Shown here piece by piece: positions 9,463-18,463 of a stretch of DNA of 36,189 bases. Both the position numbers and the translations under genes were made by a program. Each line of letters starts with the position of its first letter. Within the stretch, counting starts at the first letter, position 1. The notes below the pieces were generated by a model that worked only from the letters and a program-made list of their open reading frames with translations, made no database searches and had not been told where the DNA came from. This DNA is from Acidobacteriota bacterium (GTDB taxonomy: Bacteria; Acidobacteriota; Terriglobia; Acidiferrales; UBA7541), in contig JABDEK010000040.1 in NCBI GenBank assembly GCA_013287135.1, positions 1 through 36,189 of the forward strand. The letters run 5' to 3'.

Positions 9463-10665
9463 TCAATAGAGGTGGAATTGTACTTCGATATTCGTCCGTA
9501 CTGCCGCAGGCTTCCCGTCGGGACCGACGGCAGGTTTGAAACGCCACGTTTTGACCGCGGCGACCGCATTTTCGTCGAGGCCCAGACCAAGACCTTTTAC
9601 TACCGTAACGCTTGAAGCGCGTCCATCCGGAGTGACAATTATGGTCAAGGTAACTGTTCCCTGATATTTCGCTTTCACGGCCTCGTCAGAAAATTGTGCG
9701 TTCGGGCAGTAGAGACAAGCTGGATAGCCGTAGCCGCCAGTGCCTGCGTTAAATACGCCACCGCCGGTTCCGCCGCCTTCACCTGGGCCGACGCCGCCAC
9801 CACTTCCACTTCCCACTCCAGTGCCATTTCCTGAGCCGATGCCGTTGCCGCTGCCCGGGCCGTTGGAATCATTCGTAACCTTGGACATGGGGTCGCCCCA
9901 GTTGGACATATTAGGGCTGGCGAGCTTCATGTCGGGCATTCCGATTACGGTGGGAGTGACGGCGAATTTCGGATTCTCTGGCGGCCTCACTTTGGGCGGA
10001 GCAATTTGAGTCAAACTAAATTTTGGCAGTTTACCCTTGCTGGCAGGGAGCAACTCGTGAGAACCGCCGCCACCGCCACCTCCGGCCTTCTTTGCTCCCG
10101 GCGGAAGCTTGGGAAGATAGGGTGAGCTAATGTCGAGCGGGGTCACCGTCATCGTTTTGGCTTGCGTGGTTGCAGGAGACATCAGGGCCGGCAACAGGGG
10201 CAAAACGAGGAGCACGATCACGACTACGTGAAAGGCGAGCGACAAAGCTTGCACGCGAGTGAATTGAGTGTTCTTGGACCAAATTTCCGGGACAGCAACC
10301 GGCGCGCTGGTCGTTTTCAGGGGGGGCAGTTTGGGCGGAGAAATCATGTCGCGCAAGTTCTGCCAAAACCCGCCAAAGCCGGTGTTCCAATTGACCAGCA
10401 AATCCGAATTTACCGCGCCGCGCGGAGCGGAGCGCCAGAATTCCTTTAGATTGTCACTAAAGCCCTCGCCAAAACCGGGGTTATTGAAAACATCAGGCTC
10501 GCCGCCTTTCAGCTTCGTGGGGCGCTCGGAGAGAAAGTCTTTTACGTTAGAAAAGAAGCCCCGAATGGCCGAACCACGAACTGGAGAGGGCAATCGACCG
10601 ACACGGAGAGTTGGCTCGGTCGTCGAGCGACCGGCCTCGTCAAGTCTGGAAGTATAGTCTGCCAT
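9463..10665 (-). CDS. TonB family protein, Acidobacteriota type
   Basis: A 400-residue single-span protein. Residues 1-138 are predicted cytoplasmic and contain three copies of a short motif (FFSNVKDF, FSDNLKEF, FWQNLRDM, asparagines at 40, 72 and 103). A membrane helix spans ~139-161. Then come a Pro/Lys segment, a glycine tract (GGGGGGG near 182) and a long Gly/Ser/Asn-rich linker (~275-310). A CLYC motif precedes the C-terminal TonB domain (YQGTVTLTIIVTPDGRASSV ... AVKTWRFKPA), which contacts outer-membrane TonB-dependent transporters. The unusual part is the long cytoplasmic region, as classical TonB starts at the membrane helix. No exbB/exbD is nearby, so the energising partner is unknown. 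The ATG at 10665 is divergent from ileS. Confidence 0.85.
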   Translation of the reverse strand: MADYTSRLDEAGRSTTEPTLRVGRLPSPVRGSAIRGFFSNVKDFLSERPTKLKGGEPDVFNNPGFGEGFSDNLKEFWRSAPRGAVNSDLLVNWNTGFGGFWQNLRDMISPPKLPPLKTTSAPVAVPEIWSKNTQFTRVQALSLAFHVVVIVLLVLPLLPALMSPATTQAKTMTVTPLDISSPYLPKLPPGAKKAGGGGGGGSHELLPASKGKLPKFSLTQIAPPKVRPPENPKFAVTPTVIGMPDMKLASPNMSNWGDPMSKVTNDSNGPGSGNGIGSGNGTGVGSGSGGGVGPGEGGGTGGGVFNAGTGGYGYPACLYCPNAQFSDEAVKAKYQGTVTLTIIVTPDGRASSVTVVKGLGLGLDENAVAAVKTWRFKPAVGPDGKPAAVRTNIEVQFHLY

Positions 10666-10750
10666 AGGTTGTGCCTAAGACTTGCCCCTTACGGCCCTGC
10701 TAATTGTTAGACGCTCCTCTGCGAAAAAGGATGTCTGGGGCCGGGCACGG

Positions 10751-10779
10751 CTGACACCGTTCTGAAATCATTGTAACAT
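10751..10779 (+). promoter_or_regulatory. candidate sigma-70-type promoter for the ileS operon
   Basis: CTGACA at 10751-10756 and TAACAT at 10774-10779 are separated by 17 bases, a good fit to the TTGACA/TATAAT spacing. The site lies 70 bases before the ileS ATG in the divergent tonB-ileS gap. I see no T-box leader. This is a pattern match only. Confidence 0.4.
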
Positions 10780-10849
10780 ACAGGTCTCAACTGAGGCTCC
10801 GAGTTTCCCGGCCTGCGTCAGTAGAAAGGCATTTTCACCCCTATTCAGA

Positions 10850-13732
10850 ATGGCGAAAACGCGCGACCTGAAGAGTACTCTTAATCTTCCAAAGACAGAT
10901 TTTCCCATGAAGGCGAAGCTGCCCGAGCGGGAGCCGCAACAACTGGCGGCCTGGGACCAGATGCGTCTTTATTATCGCATTCAGGAGTCGCGCGCGGGGG
11001 CGCCGCTATTCGTGTTCCACGATGGCCCTCCCTACCCGACGGGCGAGATCCATCTGGGCACGGGTCTCAACAAGATTTTGAAAGACATGATCGTGAAGTC
11101 AAAGACCATGGCGGGGTTCCGTACGCCGTACGTTCCAGGCTGGGACTGCCACGGTCTGCCCATCGAGACGAAAGTCGAAAAGGAGCTTGGCGGCAAAACC
11201 GACAAAGTATCAGCGGCAGAGTTTCGGCGAATGTGCCGGGAGTTTGCGGCCGGTTACATCGATGCCCATCGGCGGGAATTCAAGCGGCTGGGCGTTTTTG
11301 GGCAGTGGGAGAAACCGTACCTCACGATGGATCCAAGTTATGAAGCGACCGTTGCCGACGCGTTCATCACATTTCTCGAGAAGGGATATGTGTATCGCGG
11401 GCTGAAGCCCGTTTATTGGTGCATTTATGACCGCACGGCGTTGGCCGAAGCGGAAGTGGAATATGAAGATCACGTGAGCCCATCGATCTGGGTGAAATTT
11501 CCCGTTGTTGCTGACGAGAAATCGAAAAAGGTTGGGATCGGCGATGCCCTGAGCGCTTTGGTTTGGACCACGACTCCCTGGACGCTGCCTGCAAACCGCG
11601 CGCTTGCTTTTCATCCGGACTATGAGTACGTGTTGGTGGAAACCGAGGCTGGGAAGTTGCTGCTCGCGGAAGAAAGGCTGAGGGATACGGAGTTATTAGC
11701 TGTTCTCGGGTTGGAATCTGGCAGCCCGTTCAGCAGGGTTGGAAAAGGACGCGAACTGGAGGGAGTGAAATTTCGGCATCCGTTCCTGGAAGAATTGGTC
11801 GTGCCGGGTGTGCTGGCGGACTATGTGACGTTGGAGCAAGGCAGCGGAATCGTGCACACCGCTCCAGGTCATGGAGCCGAAGACTTTGCGACCGGGCAGA
11901 AATATGGTCTGGAGGCGTACGCTCCTCTGGATAACGATGGGCGATTTGTGGAAGGGTTGCCGGCGTATAAAGGCAAAACTGTTTTCGAAGCGAATCCGGC
12001 TATTATTTCGCTGCTGAAAGACCGTCAGATGTTGGTGGCGGAGAAAAAGTTTCCGCACAGTTATCCGCATTGCTGGCGTTGCCACCAACCCGTTATTTTC
12101 CGCGCTACGGAGCAATGGTTCATACAACTCGATGACGGCAGCGCGACGGCGCCTCCGCCGAACGCGCCTGCGTTGCGCAGCACGGCGCTGGAAGAAATTA
12201 AAAAAGTGAAGTGGATTCCGGCGTGGGGACAAGAGCGTATCCACAACATGATTGAGGACCGGCCCGACTGGTGCATTTCGCGGCAGCGTTTTTGGGGAAT
12301 ACCGCTGGTGATTTTCTACTGCGACGGGTGCGGAAAGATACTGAAGGATTTTAAAGCCTTGCGGCAGGTGATTCCGCTTTTTGCGCGCGAAGGCGCGGAC
12401 GCCTGGTACACGCATACTGCCGAAGAACTGCTGCCGCCCGGTACAAAATGCGATTCTTGCGGCGGCGCAAAATGGCGCAAAGAGAGCGACATTTTGGATG
12501 TGTGGTTCGAGTCGGGTACCAGTAATCTGGCCGTGCTGCAGAAAAGAGAAGGGAAACCGCGCGCGGATGTTTATCTAGAAGGGCCGGATCAATTTCGCGG
12601 ATGGTTTCAGAGTTCGCTGATCGTGGCGATTGGCGTGGATGGCATACGTCCATACGATGAGGTTGTTACGCACGGCTGGACGCTGGATGAAAACGGCAGG
12701 CCGATGTCGAAATCGCTCGGCAACGCCATGGAACCGAAAGAAATCTGCGAAAAGTGGGGCGCAGACATGTTGCGCGCGTGGGTTTCTTCGCAGGATTACA
12801 CCGCCGATGTGCGGCTCTCCGATGCGATGATGACGCAATTGGGCGAGGCCTATCGCAAGATCCGAAACACGTTCCGGTTTGCGCTTTCCAATCTTTTCGA
12901 TTTCGATCCCGCGCGCGATTCGGTTGCAGACGCCGATCTTTGGGAAATCGATGCGTGGATGCTGAGGCGAACTGGAACACTGGCGCGCGAATGCCGTCAA
13001 TGGTATGCGAATTTTGAATTTCATCGCGCGTATCATGCGCTGCACGATTTTTGCACGGTGGATTTAAGCGCGTTTTATTTCGATGTACTGAAAGACCGGC
13101 TTTACACTTTCGCACCGCACAGCCGTGGGCGTCGCTCGGCGCAAACCGCGATCTACCACATCGGCAGCGCAATCGTGCGGCTTATCGCGCCGACTCTCGT
13201 GTTTACTTCCGAAGAAGTATGGAAGCACCTGCCAGGCGCGGGCTCCAAAGTGGAGAGCGTGCACATGTCCGAGTTTCCTGTGGCCCAGAAGCTGGAGGCT
13301 GCCTTCGACAAATCTCGCGCGGCAGACTGGGAGCGTTTGCTCACGGTACGGCAAGAAGTGCTGAAGGCGCTGGAACCGGCGCGCGCAGCGAAGACCATCT
13401 CGGGCGCACTTGGAGCTCGCGTAACACTGGTGGCGACCGGCGGGCTGGTGGACCTACTACGAAAATACTCAGCGCAACTTCCGGCTCTTTTTATCGTCTC
13501 GCAAGTAGAAGTCACCGAGGGCCACATCGAGGGAGCGGCATTGGCGACGGGCCTGGAAGGACTACAAATTCGAATCGAACGTGCAAAAGGCGCGAAATGC
13601 GAGCGTTGCTGGAATTATTCCACGCATGTGGGTGAAAGCGCGGATTATCCTACGCTGTGCGAGCGCTGTGTTGCTGCGCTGGCCGAAATCGACCGGGATG
13701 CAGCGCTGGCGAGCGGGAGTGTGAAGGCTTGA
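10850..13732 (+). CDS. ileS: isoleucine--tRNA ligase
   Basis: Class I aminoacyl-tRNA synthetase that charges tRNA-Ile in the cytoplasm and edits misactivated valine. The HIGH-type signature is HLGTG at residues ~68-72 (context PYPTGEIHLGTGLNK) and the KMSKS-type loop is PMSKSLGN at ~617-624. The large CP1 editing insertion lies between (~190-400). Two internal Cys pairs (YCDGCG near 490 and CDSCGG near 533) and a C-terminal zinc finger (CERCWNY near 916 with LCERC near 937) match bacterial IleS. The 960-residue length is normal. It heads an operon: the stop codon overlaps the lspA start. The ATG at 10850 lacks a good Shine-Dalgarno but yields the expected N-terminus (KSTLNLPKTDFPM). Confidence 0.97.
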   Translation: MAKTRDLKSTLNLPKTDFPMKAKLPEREPQQLAAWDQMRLYYRIQESRAGAPLFVFHDGPPYPTGEIHLGTGLNKILKDMIVKSKTMAGFRTPYVPGWDCHGLPIETKVEKELGGKTDKVSAAEFRRMCREFAAGYIDAHRREFKRLGVFGQWEKPYLTMDPSYEATVADAFITFLEKGYVYRGLKPVYWCIYDRTALAEAEVEYEDHVSPSIWVKFPVVADEKSKKVGIGDALSALVWTTTPWTLPANRALAFHPDYEYVLVETEAGKLLLAEERLRDTELLAVLGLESGSPFSRVGKGRELEGVKFRHPFLEELVVPGVLADYVTLEQGSGIVHTAPGHGAEDFATGQKYGLEAYAPLDNDGRFVEGLPAYKGKTVFEANPAIISLLKDRQMLVAEKKFPHSYPHCWRCHQPVIFRATEQWFIQLDDGSATAPPPNAPALRSTALEEIKKVKWIPAWGQERIHNMIEDRPDWCISRQRFWGIPLVIFYCDGCGKILKDFKALRQVIPLFAREGADAWYTHTAEELLPPGTKCDSCGGAKWRKESDILDVWFESGTSNLAVLQKREGKPRADVYLEGPDQFRGWFQSSLIVAIGVDGIRPYDEVVTHGWTLDENGRPMSKSLGNAMEPKEICEKWGADMLRAWVSSQDYTADVRLSDAMMTQLGEAYRKIRNTFRFALSNLFDFDPARDSVADADLWEIDAWMLRRTGTLARECRQWYANFEFHRAYHALHDFCTVDLSAFYFDVLKDRLYTFAPHSRGRRSAQTAIYHIGSAIVRLIAPTLVFTSEEVWKHLPGAGSKVESVHMSEFPVAQKLEAAFDKSRAADWERLLTVRQEVLKALEPARAAKTISGALGARVTLVATGGLVDLLRKYSAQLPALFIVSQVEVTEGHIEGAALATGLEGLQIRIERAKGAKCERCWNYSTHVGESADYPTLCERCVAALAEIDRDAALASGSVKA

Positions 13733-14241
13733 GTTCTTCCGCGTCGCGTTCCGGTTGGTATGTTTTGGGATTTCTGTCGCTAGGCGCACTGCTGGCCGAT
13801 CAATGCAGCAAATATGCCATTGAGAAGTTAACGCCGGCCGGAACGGTACGTGTGATCGTTCCAGGGTTGCTGAATTTGGTGCACACAAACAATCCGGGCG
13901 TGGCGTTTGGTTTATTCGCAGACTCCGGCACACCTTGGCTGGCGCCCCTGTTGATCGCATTTTCTGTCGGCGTTATAGCATTGCTCGCTTGGCTTCTGGC
14001 CACCGGACGTGCGGGTGGCAGGCTGGCGCAGTGCGGAATTGCCCTGATTTTGGGCGGAGCAGTGGGGAACGTGTTTGACCGGGTTCTGCGGCATAGCGTG
14101 ACAGATTTCATTGACTTTTATCTTGGCAGCCACCACTGGTACACGTTCAACATTGCGGACGCAGCGATTGTGGCCGGCGCTGGACTTGTGATTCTGGAAC
14201 TCTTTCGCGACTGGCGGCATCCGAGCCATGAGCAAGCCTAG
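13729..14241 (+). CDS. lspA: lipoprotein signal peptidase (signal peptidase II)
   Basis: Inner-membrane aspartic protease that cleaves the signal peptide from diacylglyceryl-modified prolipoproteins. From the TTG at 13729 the protein is 170 residues with four membrane helices. Conserved blocks are LLADQCSKYA (21-30), NNPGVAFGLF (54-63), GGAVGNVFDR (109-118), VTDFIDFY (124-131) and FNIADAA (140-146). By alignment with B. subtilis LspA (D102, D129), the catalytic aspartates are D117 and D144. The TTG overlaps the ileS stop (TTGA at 13729-13732), which suggests translational coupling. Longer readings back to 13657 would overlap ileS by ~75 bases and add a cysteine-rich tail not seen in LspA. The next gene, lgt, acts one step earlier in the same pathway. 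Confidence 0.94.
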   Translation: MSSSASRSGWYVLGFLSLGALLADQCSKYAIEKLTPAGTVRVIVPGLLNLVHTNNPGVAFGLFADSGTPWLAPLLIAFSVGVIALLAWLLATGRAGGRLAQCGIALILGGAVGNVFDRVLRHSVTDFIDFYLGSHHWYTFNIADAAIVAGAGLVILELFRDWRHPSHEQA

Positions 14242-15063
14242 ATGCACCCGATCCTTTTTCATTTCGGCGCAATAAATATTTACACGTACGGCGTGCTAGT
14301 GGCCGCGGGCGTGTTGTTCGGCCTGTGGTACGCGCGCAAGCAAGCTCCTCGCGCTGGATTAGATCCCAACAAAATCTGGAACCTGGGCATCTACACGGTG
14401 TTGTCCGCTTTAATGCTGGCAAAAATCTGGCTTGTTTTAAGCGATTGGGATTATTACGTGGCGACTCCGCGGGATATTTTCAGCATTAGCACGTTTCAGT
14501 CCGGCGGAACCTTTTATGGCGGAATCGCCGGTGCAGTGTTGATGATGATTTTGTATTCGCATTTTCAGAAGATGCCGATACTGCCGGTGTTGGACACGTG
14601 CGTGGCTGGGTTGCCGCTAGGGCACGCGATTGGCCGGCTGGGATGTTTTGCCGCGGGATGCTGTTACGGAAAACCCACTACGGTTGCCTGGGGTGTGACG
14701 TTTACGAATCCGGCGGCCGCAGACCTGGCCGGAACTCCGCTGGGCGTTCATTTGCATCCGACGCAGCTTTATGAAGCGGCGGCTGAATTTCTGAATTTCC
14801 TCATTTTGGTGCGGGTCTCCAAGCGGCAAGGTTTTACCGGGCAGATCATCGGCACCTATCTGATTCTGTACGGAACCGAGCGGGGTATCATTGAGTTCTT
14901 TCGAGGCGATCCCGGGCGCACCATGATGTTTCACGATGCGGTTTCGCTGATGCAGTTGGTAAGTGTGGGCTTGATTTTTACCGGCGCATTCCTTTGGTGG
15001 CGCGGGATGAAGGATGCTCCGGGTCCTTCTGTTTCCGCGACAGGTACTACGGTCGCGCGCTAA
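14242..15063 (+). CDS. lgt: prolipoprotein diacylglyceryl transferase
   Basis: Integral membrane enzyme that moves diacylglycerol from phosphatidylglycerol onto the lipobox cysteine of prolipoproteins, the substrate step before LspA. The 273-residue sequence shows about seven hydrophobic segments and the Lgt signature HAIGRLGCFAAGCCYG (~129-144), with the essential arginine in GRLG. It also has FYGGIAGAV, HPTQLYEA and RGIIEFFRGDPGR. The ATG starts at the base right after the lspA TAG, so the two are one transcript and probably coupled. The second methionine-containing context gives no better start. Confidence 0.96.
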   Translation: MHPILFHFGAINIYTYGVLVAAGVLFGLWYARKQAPRAGLDPNKIWNLGIYTVLSALMLAKIWLVLSDWDYYVATPRDIFSISTFQSGGTFYGGIAGAVLMMILYSHFQKMPILPVLDTCVAGLPLGHAIGRLGCFAAGCCYGKPTTVAWGVTFTNPAAADLAGTPLGVHLHPTQLYEAAAEFLNFLILVRVSKRQGFTGQIIGTYLILYGTERGIIEFFRGDPGRTMMFHDAVSLMQLVSVGLIFTGAFLWWRGMKDAPGPSVSATGTTVAR

Positions 15064-15084
15064 TGCGCCCCGTCTTGGTTTTTT

Positions 15085-16125
15085 ATGCGCGGGCAATCCA
15101 ACATGCATGAAGCTTTCGAGGCCGGCGAAGACCTTTCCGGAAACGATGCCTTTGAAGTTGGCGAGGAAACGGCGGGCCAACGGCTGGACCGTTTTCTGGC
15201 GGACCATATTGGCGATATTAGCCGGACGCACGTGCAAACTTTGATTGATGAGGGACGCGTGCTGGTGAATGGACTGGCGAAGAAGCCTTCCTACCGGCTG
15301 GAGGCCGGTGAAACGATTACGGTGGAGATTCCTGCTCCGCCATTGCCTGGTGTCCCAGCAGAAAATATTCGGCTTGATATTTTGTATGAGGACGAGGACG
15401 TCGCGGTGGTAAACAAACCTGCGGGGATGATCGTTCATCCGGGTGCGGGTGTTGATCCCGGAACTTTAGTAGCTGCGCTGTTGTATCGATTTGGCGACAA
15501 AGGCTTATCCACAGTGGGCGGGCCTCTCCGTTCGGGAATCGTGCATCGGATTGATAAAGGAACCTCTGGGGCGCTGTTGATTGCGCGGACGGACATGGCC
15601 CACTTGAAACTTGTCGAAGATTTTCGCGAGCGGCGCATTGAGAAAACCTATGTGGCGTTGCTGCATGGGAAGCTGAAAGGTGAATCCGGCAGAATCGAGT
15701 TGCCGATTGCGCGCGATCTTCGCCGACGATCGAGGATGACGGCGCGACGTCGTGAAGGCCGCCAGGCGCGCACCGACTGGCGAATGCGGTTGCGGCTTGG
15801 CAGCTTTTCTTTTATCGAAGCGGGCTTGCATACCGGTAGAACACACCAGATCCGCGTGCATTTTTCCGCGATGGGGTGCCCGGTAGTGGGCGATACGGTT
15901 TATGGAGCTCCGCGCCAGGAAAAGGTTGGAAACGAGACGCTGCCGGTGCTCGAGCGAAACTTCCTTCATGCGGCGCGGATTGCGTTTATGCATCCAAGGT
16001 CAGGAAAAAGAATGGAATGTCGGGCTCCGCTTCCGCCAGAGTTGGTGGCTTATATAGAGAGGTTCGGCCGAGCGACGAGTGCTGAGCTTGGCGCGATTGA
16101 CGCTGCGCTGCGGGGGTTTCTATAA
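15085..16125 (+). CDS. rluD: RluD-type 23S rRNA pseudouridine synthase
   Basis: RluA-family pseudouridine synthase with an N-terminal S4 RNA-binding domain (GQRLDRFLADHIGDISRTHV ... GRVLVNG) and a catalytic domain. The catalytic aspartate is in the motif GIVHRIDKGTSGALL, about residue 157 from the first ATG. GRTHQIRVHFSAMGCPVVGD is the conserved C-terminal motif. RluD modifies helix 69 of 23S rRNA; the S4 domain plus length (346) favour RluD over RluA or RluC. Two ATGs are possible, at 15085 and 15103, and neither has a clear ribosome-binding site. It follows lgt by 21 bases in the same operon, and the next ATG lies 8 bases past its stop. Confidence 0.88.
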   Translation: MRGQSNMHEAFEAGEDLSGNDAFEVGEETAGQRLDRFLADHIGDISRTHVQTLIDEGRVLVNGLAKKPSYRLEAGETITVEIPAPPLPGVPAENIRLDILYEDEDVAVVNKPAGMIVHPGAGVDPGTLVAALLYRFGDKGLSTVGGPLRSGIVHRIDKGTSGALLIARTDMAHLKLVEDFRERRIEKTYVALLHGKLKGESGRIELPIARDLRRRSRMTARRREGRQARTDWRMRLRLGSFSFIEAGLHTGRTHQIRVHFSAMGCPVVGDTVYGAPRQEKVGNETLPVLERNFLHAARIAFMHPRSGKRMECRAPLPPELVAYIERFGRATSAELGAIDAALRGFL

Positions 16126-16133
16126 TCACTGCA

Positions 16134-17240
16134 ATGAAAATAACCAAAAGAACATTTGGCGCTTTTCTGCTGTGGGCCATCCTTTTCTCTGTTTCGATCA
16201 CTTGCGCGCGGGCACAGCAGGCTAATCCTCCACCCGCTCCAGCGCGGCCCGCTTGGAGCGCTCCTGCTTCACAGGCTCCGGAAGCACAAAAGCCGACTCC
16301 GGCTGGGCAAAACCAAGAGGATGGCACGCAAGCGGGACAGAATAAGACGCCGGCCATCGTGTCGACGACCGGCTTGGTCCACCTGGTCGCCACGGTTACC
16401 GATCGCCGCCACAACTTTGTGACCGATCTGGAGCAGAGCGATTTCAAGATTCTGGAAGACAACACACCGCAGGATATCCGCTTCTTCGGGCGCGAAACTG
16501 ATTTGCCTCTGCGCATAGCGGTGTTACTGGACACGTCCAACAGCATCCGGCCGCGCTTGCCGTTCGAACAAGACGCCGCCATAGATTTTCTGGATAGTGT
16601 GATTCGACGAAATAGGGATATGGCCTTTCTGATGACGTTCGATAACGAACCGGAGGTCATACAAGATTACACGGGGGACCTTGCGTTGCTAACGTCGGCA
16701 ATTCGCAGGCAGCGCGCGGGAGGGGGCACGGCGTTGAATGACGCCATTTATCGGGCCTCAGAAAAACTGATGAGTCCTCCGTTGCCAAAAGGGCCGAATC
16801 CGGAGATCCGTCGCATACTGGTAGTGATCAGCGATGGCGATGACACGCTGAGCGACCACGCGCTAAGCGATGCGGTAGAGGCGGCGATTCGCGCCGAGGC
16901 AGTGATTTACGCGGTCAGCACGAACACGGATTGGCTTTCGATTAGCGGTGACAAACCGCACAAGATGCACGTGGAAGGCGGAGACAAAGTACTTCAGGAA
17001 TTCGCCGATCAAAGCGGGGGACGTGTGTTTTATCCCTATAAGGTGGAAGATCTGGCGCAATCGTTCGTGGATATTGGAGCAGAGTTGCGCAGCCAGTATT
17101 TCATCGCGTATTCGCCGAAAAATCCTACGGCCGACGGCAAATACCGAAAGATTGAAGTACAAGCGGGGCGGAAGGGGCTGGCTGTACGCACGCGCAAAGG
17201 CTACTACTCAGTGGCTCCTCCAGCATCCGCTGGAAAGTAA
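16134..17240 (+). CDS. secreted VWA-domain protein (acidobacterial VWFA-related type), copy 1
   Basis: A 368-residue exported protein with signal peptide (LLWAILFSVSITCARAQQ), then a Pro/Ala/Gln-rich spacer to ~75. An Ig-like strand region (VHLVATVTDRRHNFVTDLEQ ... FKILEDNTPQDIRFF) precedes the VWA fold. The metal-ion (MIDAS) triad is intact: DTSNS (~133-137), the threonine in GGGTALNDAIY and the aspartate in VISDGDD. The end, SQYFIAYSPKNP...GRKGLAVRTRKGYYS, matches the acidobacterial VWFA-related family (TIGR03436). Family function is unknown; extracellular adhesion or complex assembly is an inference. It begins 8 bases after rluD, hence it is probably in the ileS operon. Two paralogues follow within 2.5 kb. 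Confidence 0.85.
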   Translation: MKITKRTFGAFLLWAILFSVSITCARAQQANPPPAPARPAWSAPASQAPEAQKPTPAGQNQEDGTQAGQNKTPAIVSTTGLVHLVATVTDRRHNFVTDLEQSDFKILEDNTPQDIRFFGRETDLPLRIAVLLDTSNSIRPRLPFEQDAAIDFLDSVIRRNRDMAFLMTFDNEPEVIQDYTGDLALLTSAIRRQRAGGGTALNDAIYRASEKLMSPPLPKGPNPEIRRILVVISDGDDTLSDHALSDAVEAAIRAEAVIYAVSTNTDWLSISGDKPHKMHVEGGDKVLQEFADQSGGRVFYPYKVEDLAQSFVDIGAELRSQYFIAYSPKNPTADGKYRKIEVQAGRKGLAVRTRKGYYSVAPPASAGK

Positions 17241-17303
17241 ACCTCAGCGGTCCCAACCCTGTCGCAACACCTACCCGGGCTTTAGCCAACAAATAGCGAA
17301 CGG

Positions 17304-18299
17304 TTATTTGAAGGGTGCGTAATACCCTTTTCGCGCCAGGACTTTTACATCCGGCCGGGCGATGTCTACTCGGATTTTCCGGAAAGTTCCATCGCGTTTA
17401 TCGTTGGTAGGGTAGTAGCCCATCACATATTGTGAGCGCAGCTCTTCTGAAATTTCATCGAATGCCTTCTCGAGAGTTTTCTCATTGTGCACGTTGATCA
17501 CGCGACCACCGGTATCGTCTGCCATCTTTCTAGCGACGCTGGGCCCCACGCCGAAGGTGGCGCCAGGATCTGAGATCAGAAGGACGTGGATCACGCCGTC
17601 GGCGCGCTGACAAGCTTCGGAAGCATCCTGCAACCTTAGTTTGCTGCCGGTGTCCTCCATATCGCTCATCACAATCACGGCTTTACGTCCGGCCTCGGTT
17701 GCGAGTTCGTCATGACAGGCGAGATAAATCGCATCATATAGATCGGTGCCTCCGGCATTGCTACCAGAAGGAATCGTGCCGGGAGTCACCACACCTCCGC
17801 CTCCAACCGAATTGACGGAGGTGCGGCGAATGGCGCGCTCTAGAACGTTGGTGTCCTCGGTAAAGTCAGCAAGCAAATCGACGTCAAAATCGAAGCTGAT
17901 GACCATGGCTTCGTCCTTCTTGCGCATTACTTCGCGCAGGAAACGCGAGGCAGTGTCTTGTTCCGCTCCGATTACGCGTTCCATGCTTCCGCTGGTGTCT
18001 ATTAAAATGCCGAGGGTGATGGGCAGATTTACTTCTTTCGAAAAGAAAGAAATCTTCTGCTCCTGGCCGTCTTCGAATACTTTGAAATCATTTTGAGAAA
18101 GATCGGACACAATTTCGTGGCGTTTGTCGCGTACGGTGACGAAGACGTTAACCAGGGTGGTCTGCACCGTTAAGGGCTTCTGCGATTGCGGAATTTGTTG
18201 CCGGTCTTGCTGCGATTGAGCGGGCGTGGTATTGCCTAGTCCGAAAGATGCAGCCAGGGCTGCTATGAAAATGCCTGCCACGAGGCGGGTCTGCCGCAT
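17304..18299 (-). CDS. secreted VWA-domain protein (acidobacterial VWFA-related type), copy 2
   Basis: A 331-residue paralogue of its neighbours, encoded on the opposite strand. A signal peptide (LVAGIFIAALAASFGLGNTTPAQS) is followed by a short Gln-rich spacer, the Ig-like segment TLVNVFVTVRDKRHEIVSDL...FKVFEDGQEQKISFF and a VWA domain with an intact MIDAS: DTSGS, the threonine in GGTDLYDAIYLA and the aspartate in VMSDMED. A glycine-rich insertion (SVGGGGVVTPGTIPSGSNAGG) lies before the threonine. The C-terminus SQYVMGYYPTNDKRDGTFRKI...VLARKGYYAPFK is canonical. The ATG has GGAG about 10 bases upstream. It is convergent with copy 1 (63-base gap) and divergent from copy 3. Confidence 0.85.
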   Translation of the reverse strand: MRQTRLVAGIFIAALAASFGLGNTTPAQSQQDRQQIPQSQKPLTVQTTLVNVFVTVRDKRHEIVSDLSQNDFKVFEDGQEQKISFFSKEVNLPITLGILIDTSGSMERVIGAEQDTASRFLREVMRKKDEAMVISFDFDVDLLADFTEDTNVLERAIRRTSVNSVGGGGVVTPGTIPSGSNAGGTDLYDAIYLACHDELATEAGRKAVIVMSDMEDTGSKLRLQDASEACQRADGVIHVLLISDPGATFGVGPSVARKMADDTGGRVINVHNEKTLEKAFDEISEELRSQYVMGYYPTNDKRDGTFRKIRVDIARPDVKVLARKGYYAPFK

Positions 18300-18463
18300 T
18301 GTATAATCTCTCCAGGTAATTCGCGCTACGTACGATGCATTTCGGGCGCGGACGGATGTTCGTCCAGCAGGCGGCCCGTGAGAACTTGGTCGATGGAGAA
18401 ACGGCCTGAGACCAGCTGGTATTTCAGGCGCCTAATCAAAGGCCCAAATCGAGATACGCCGAT

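Noticed and set aside
10666-10849. T-box riboswitch before ileS
   Set aside because: The 184-base gap shows no specifier stem, no T-box consensus and no terminator hairpin.
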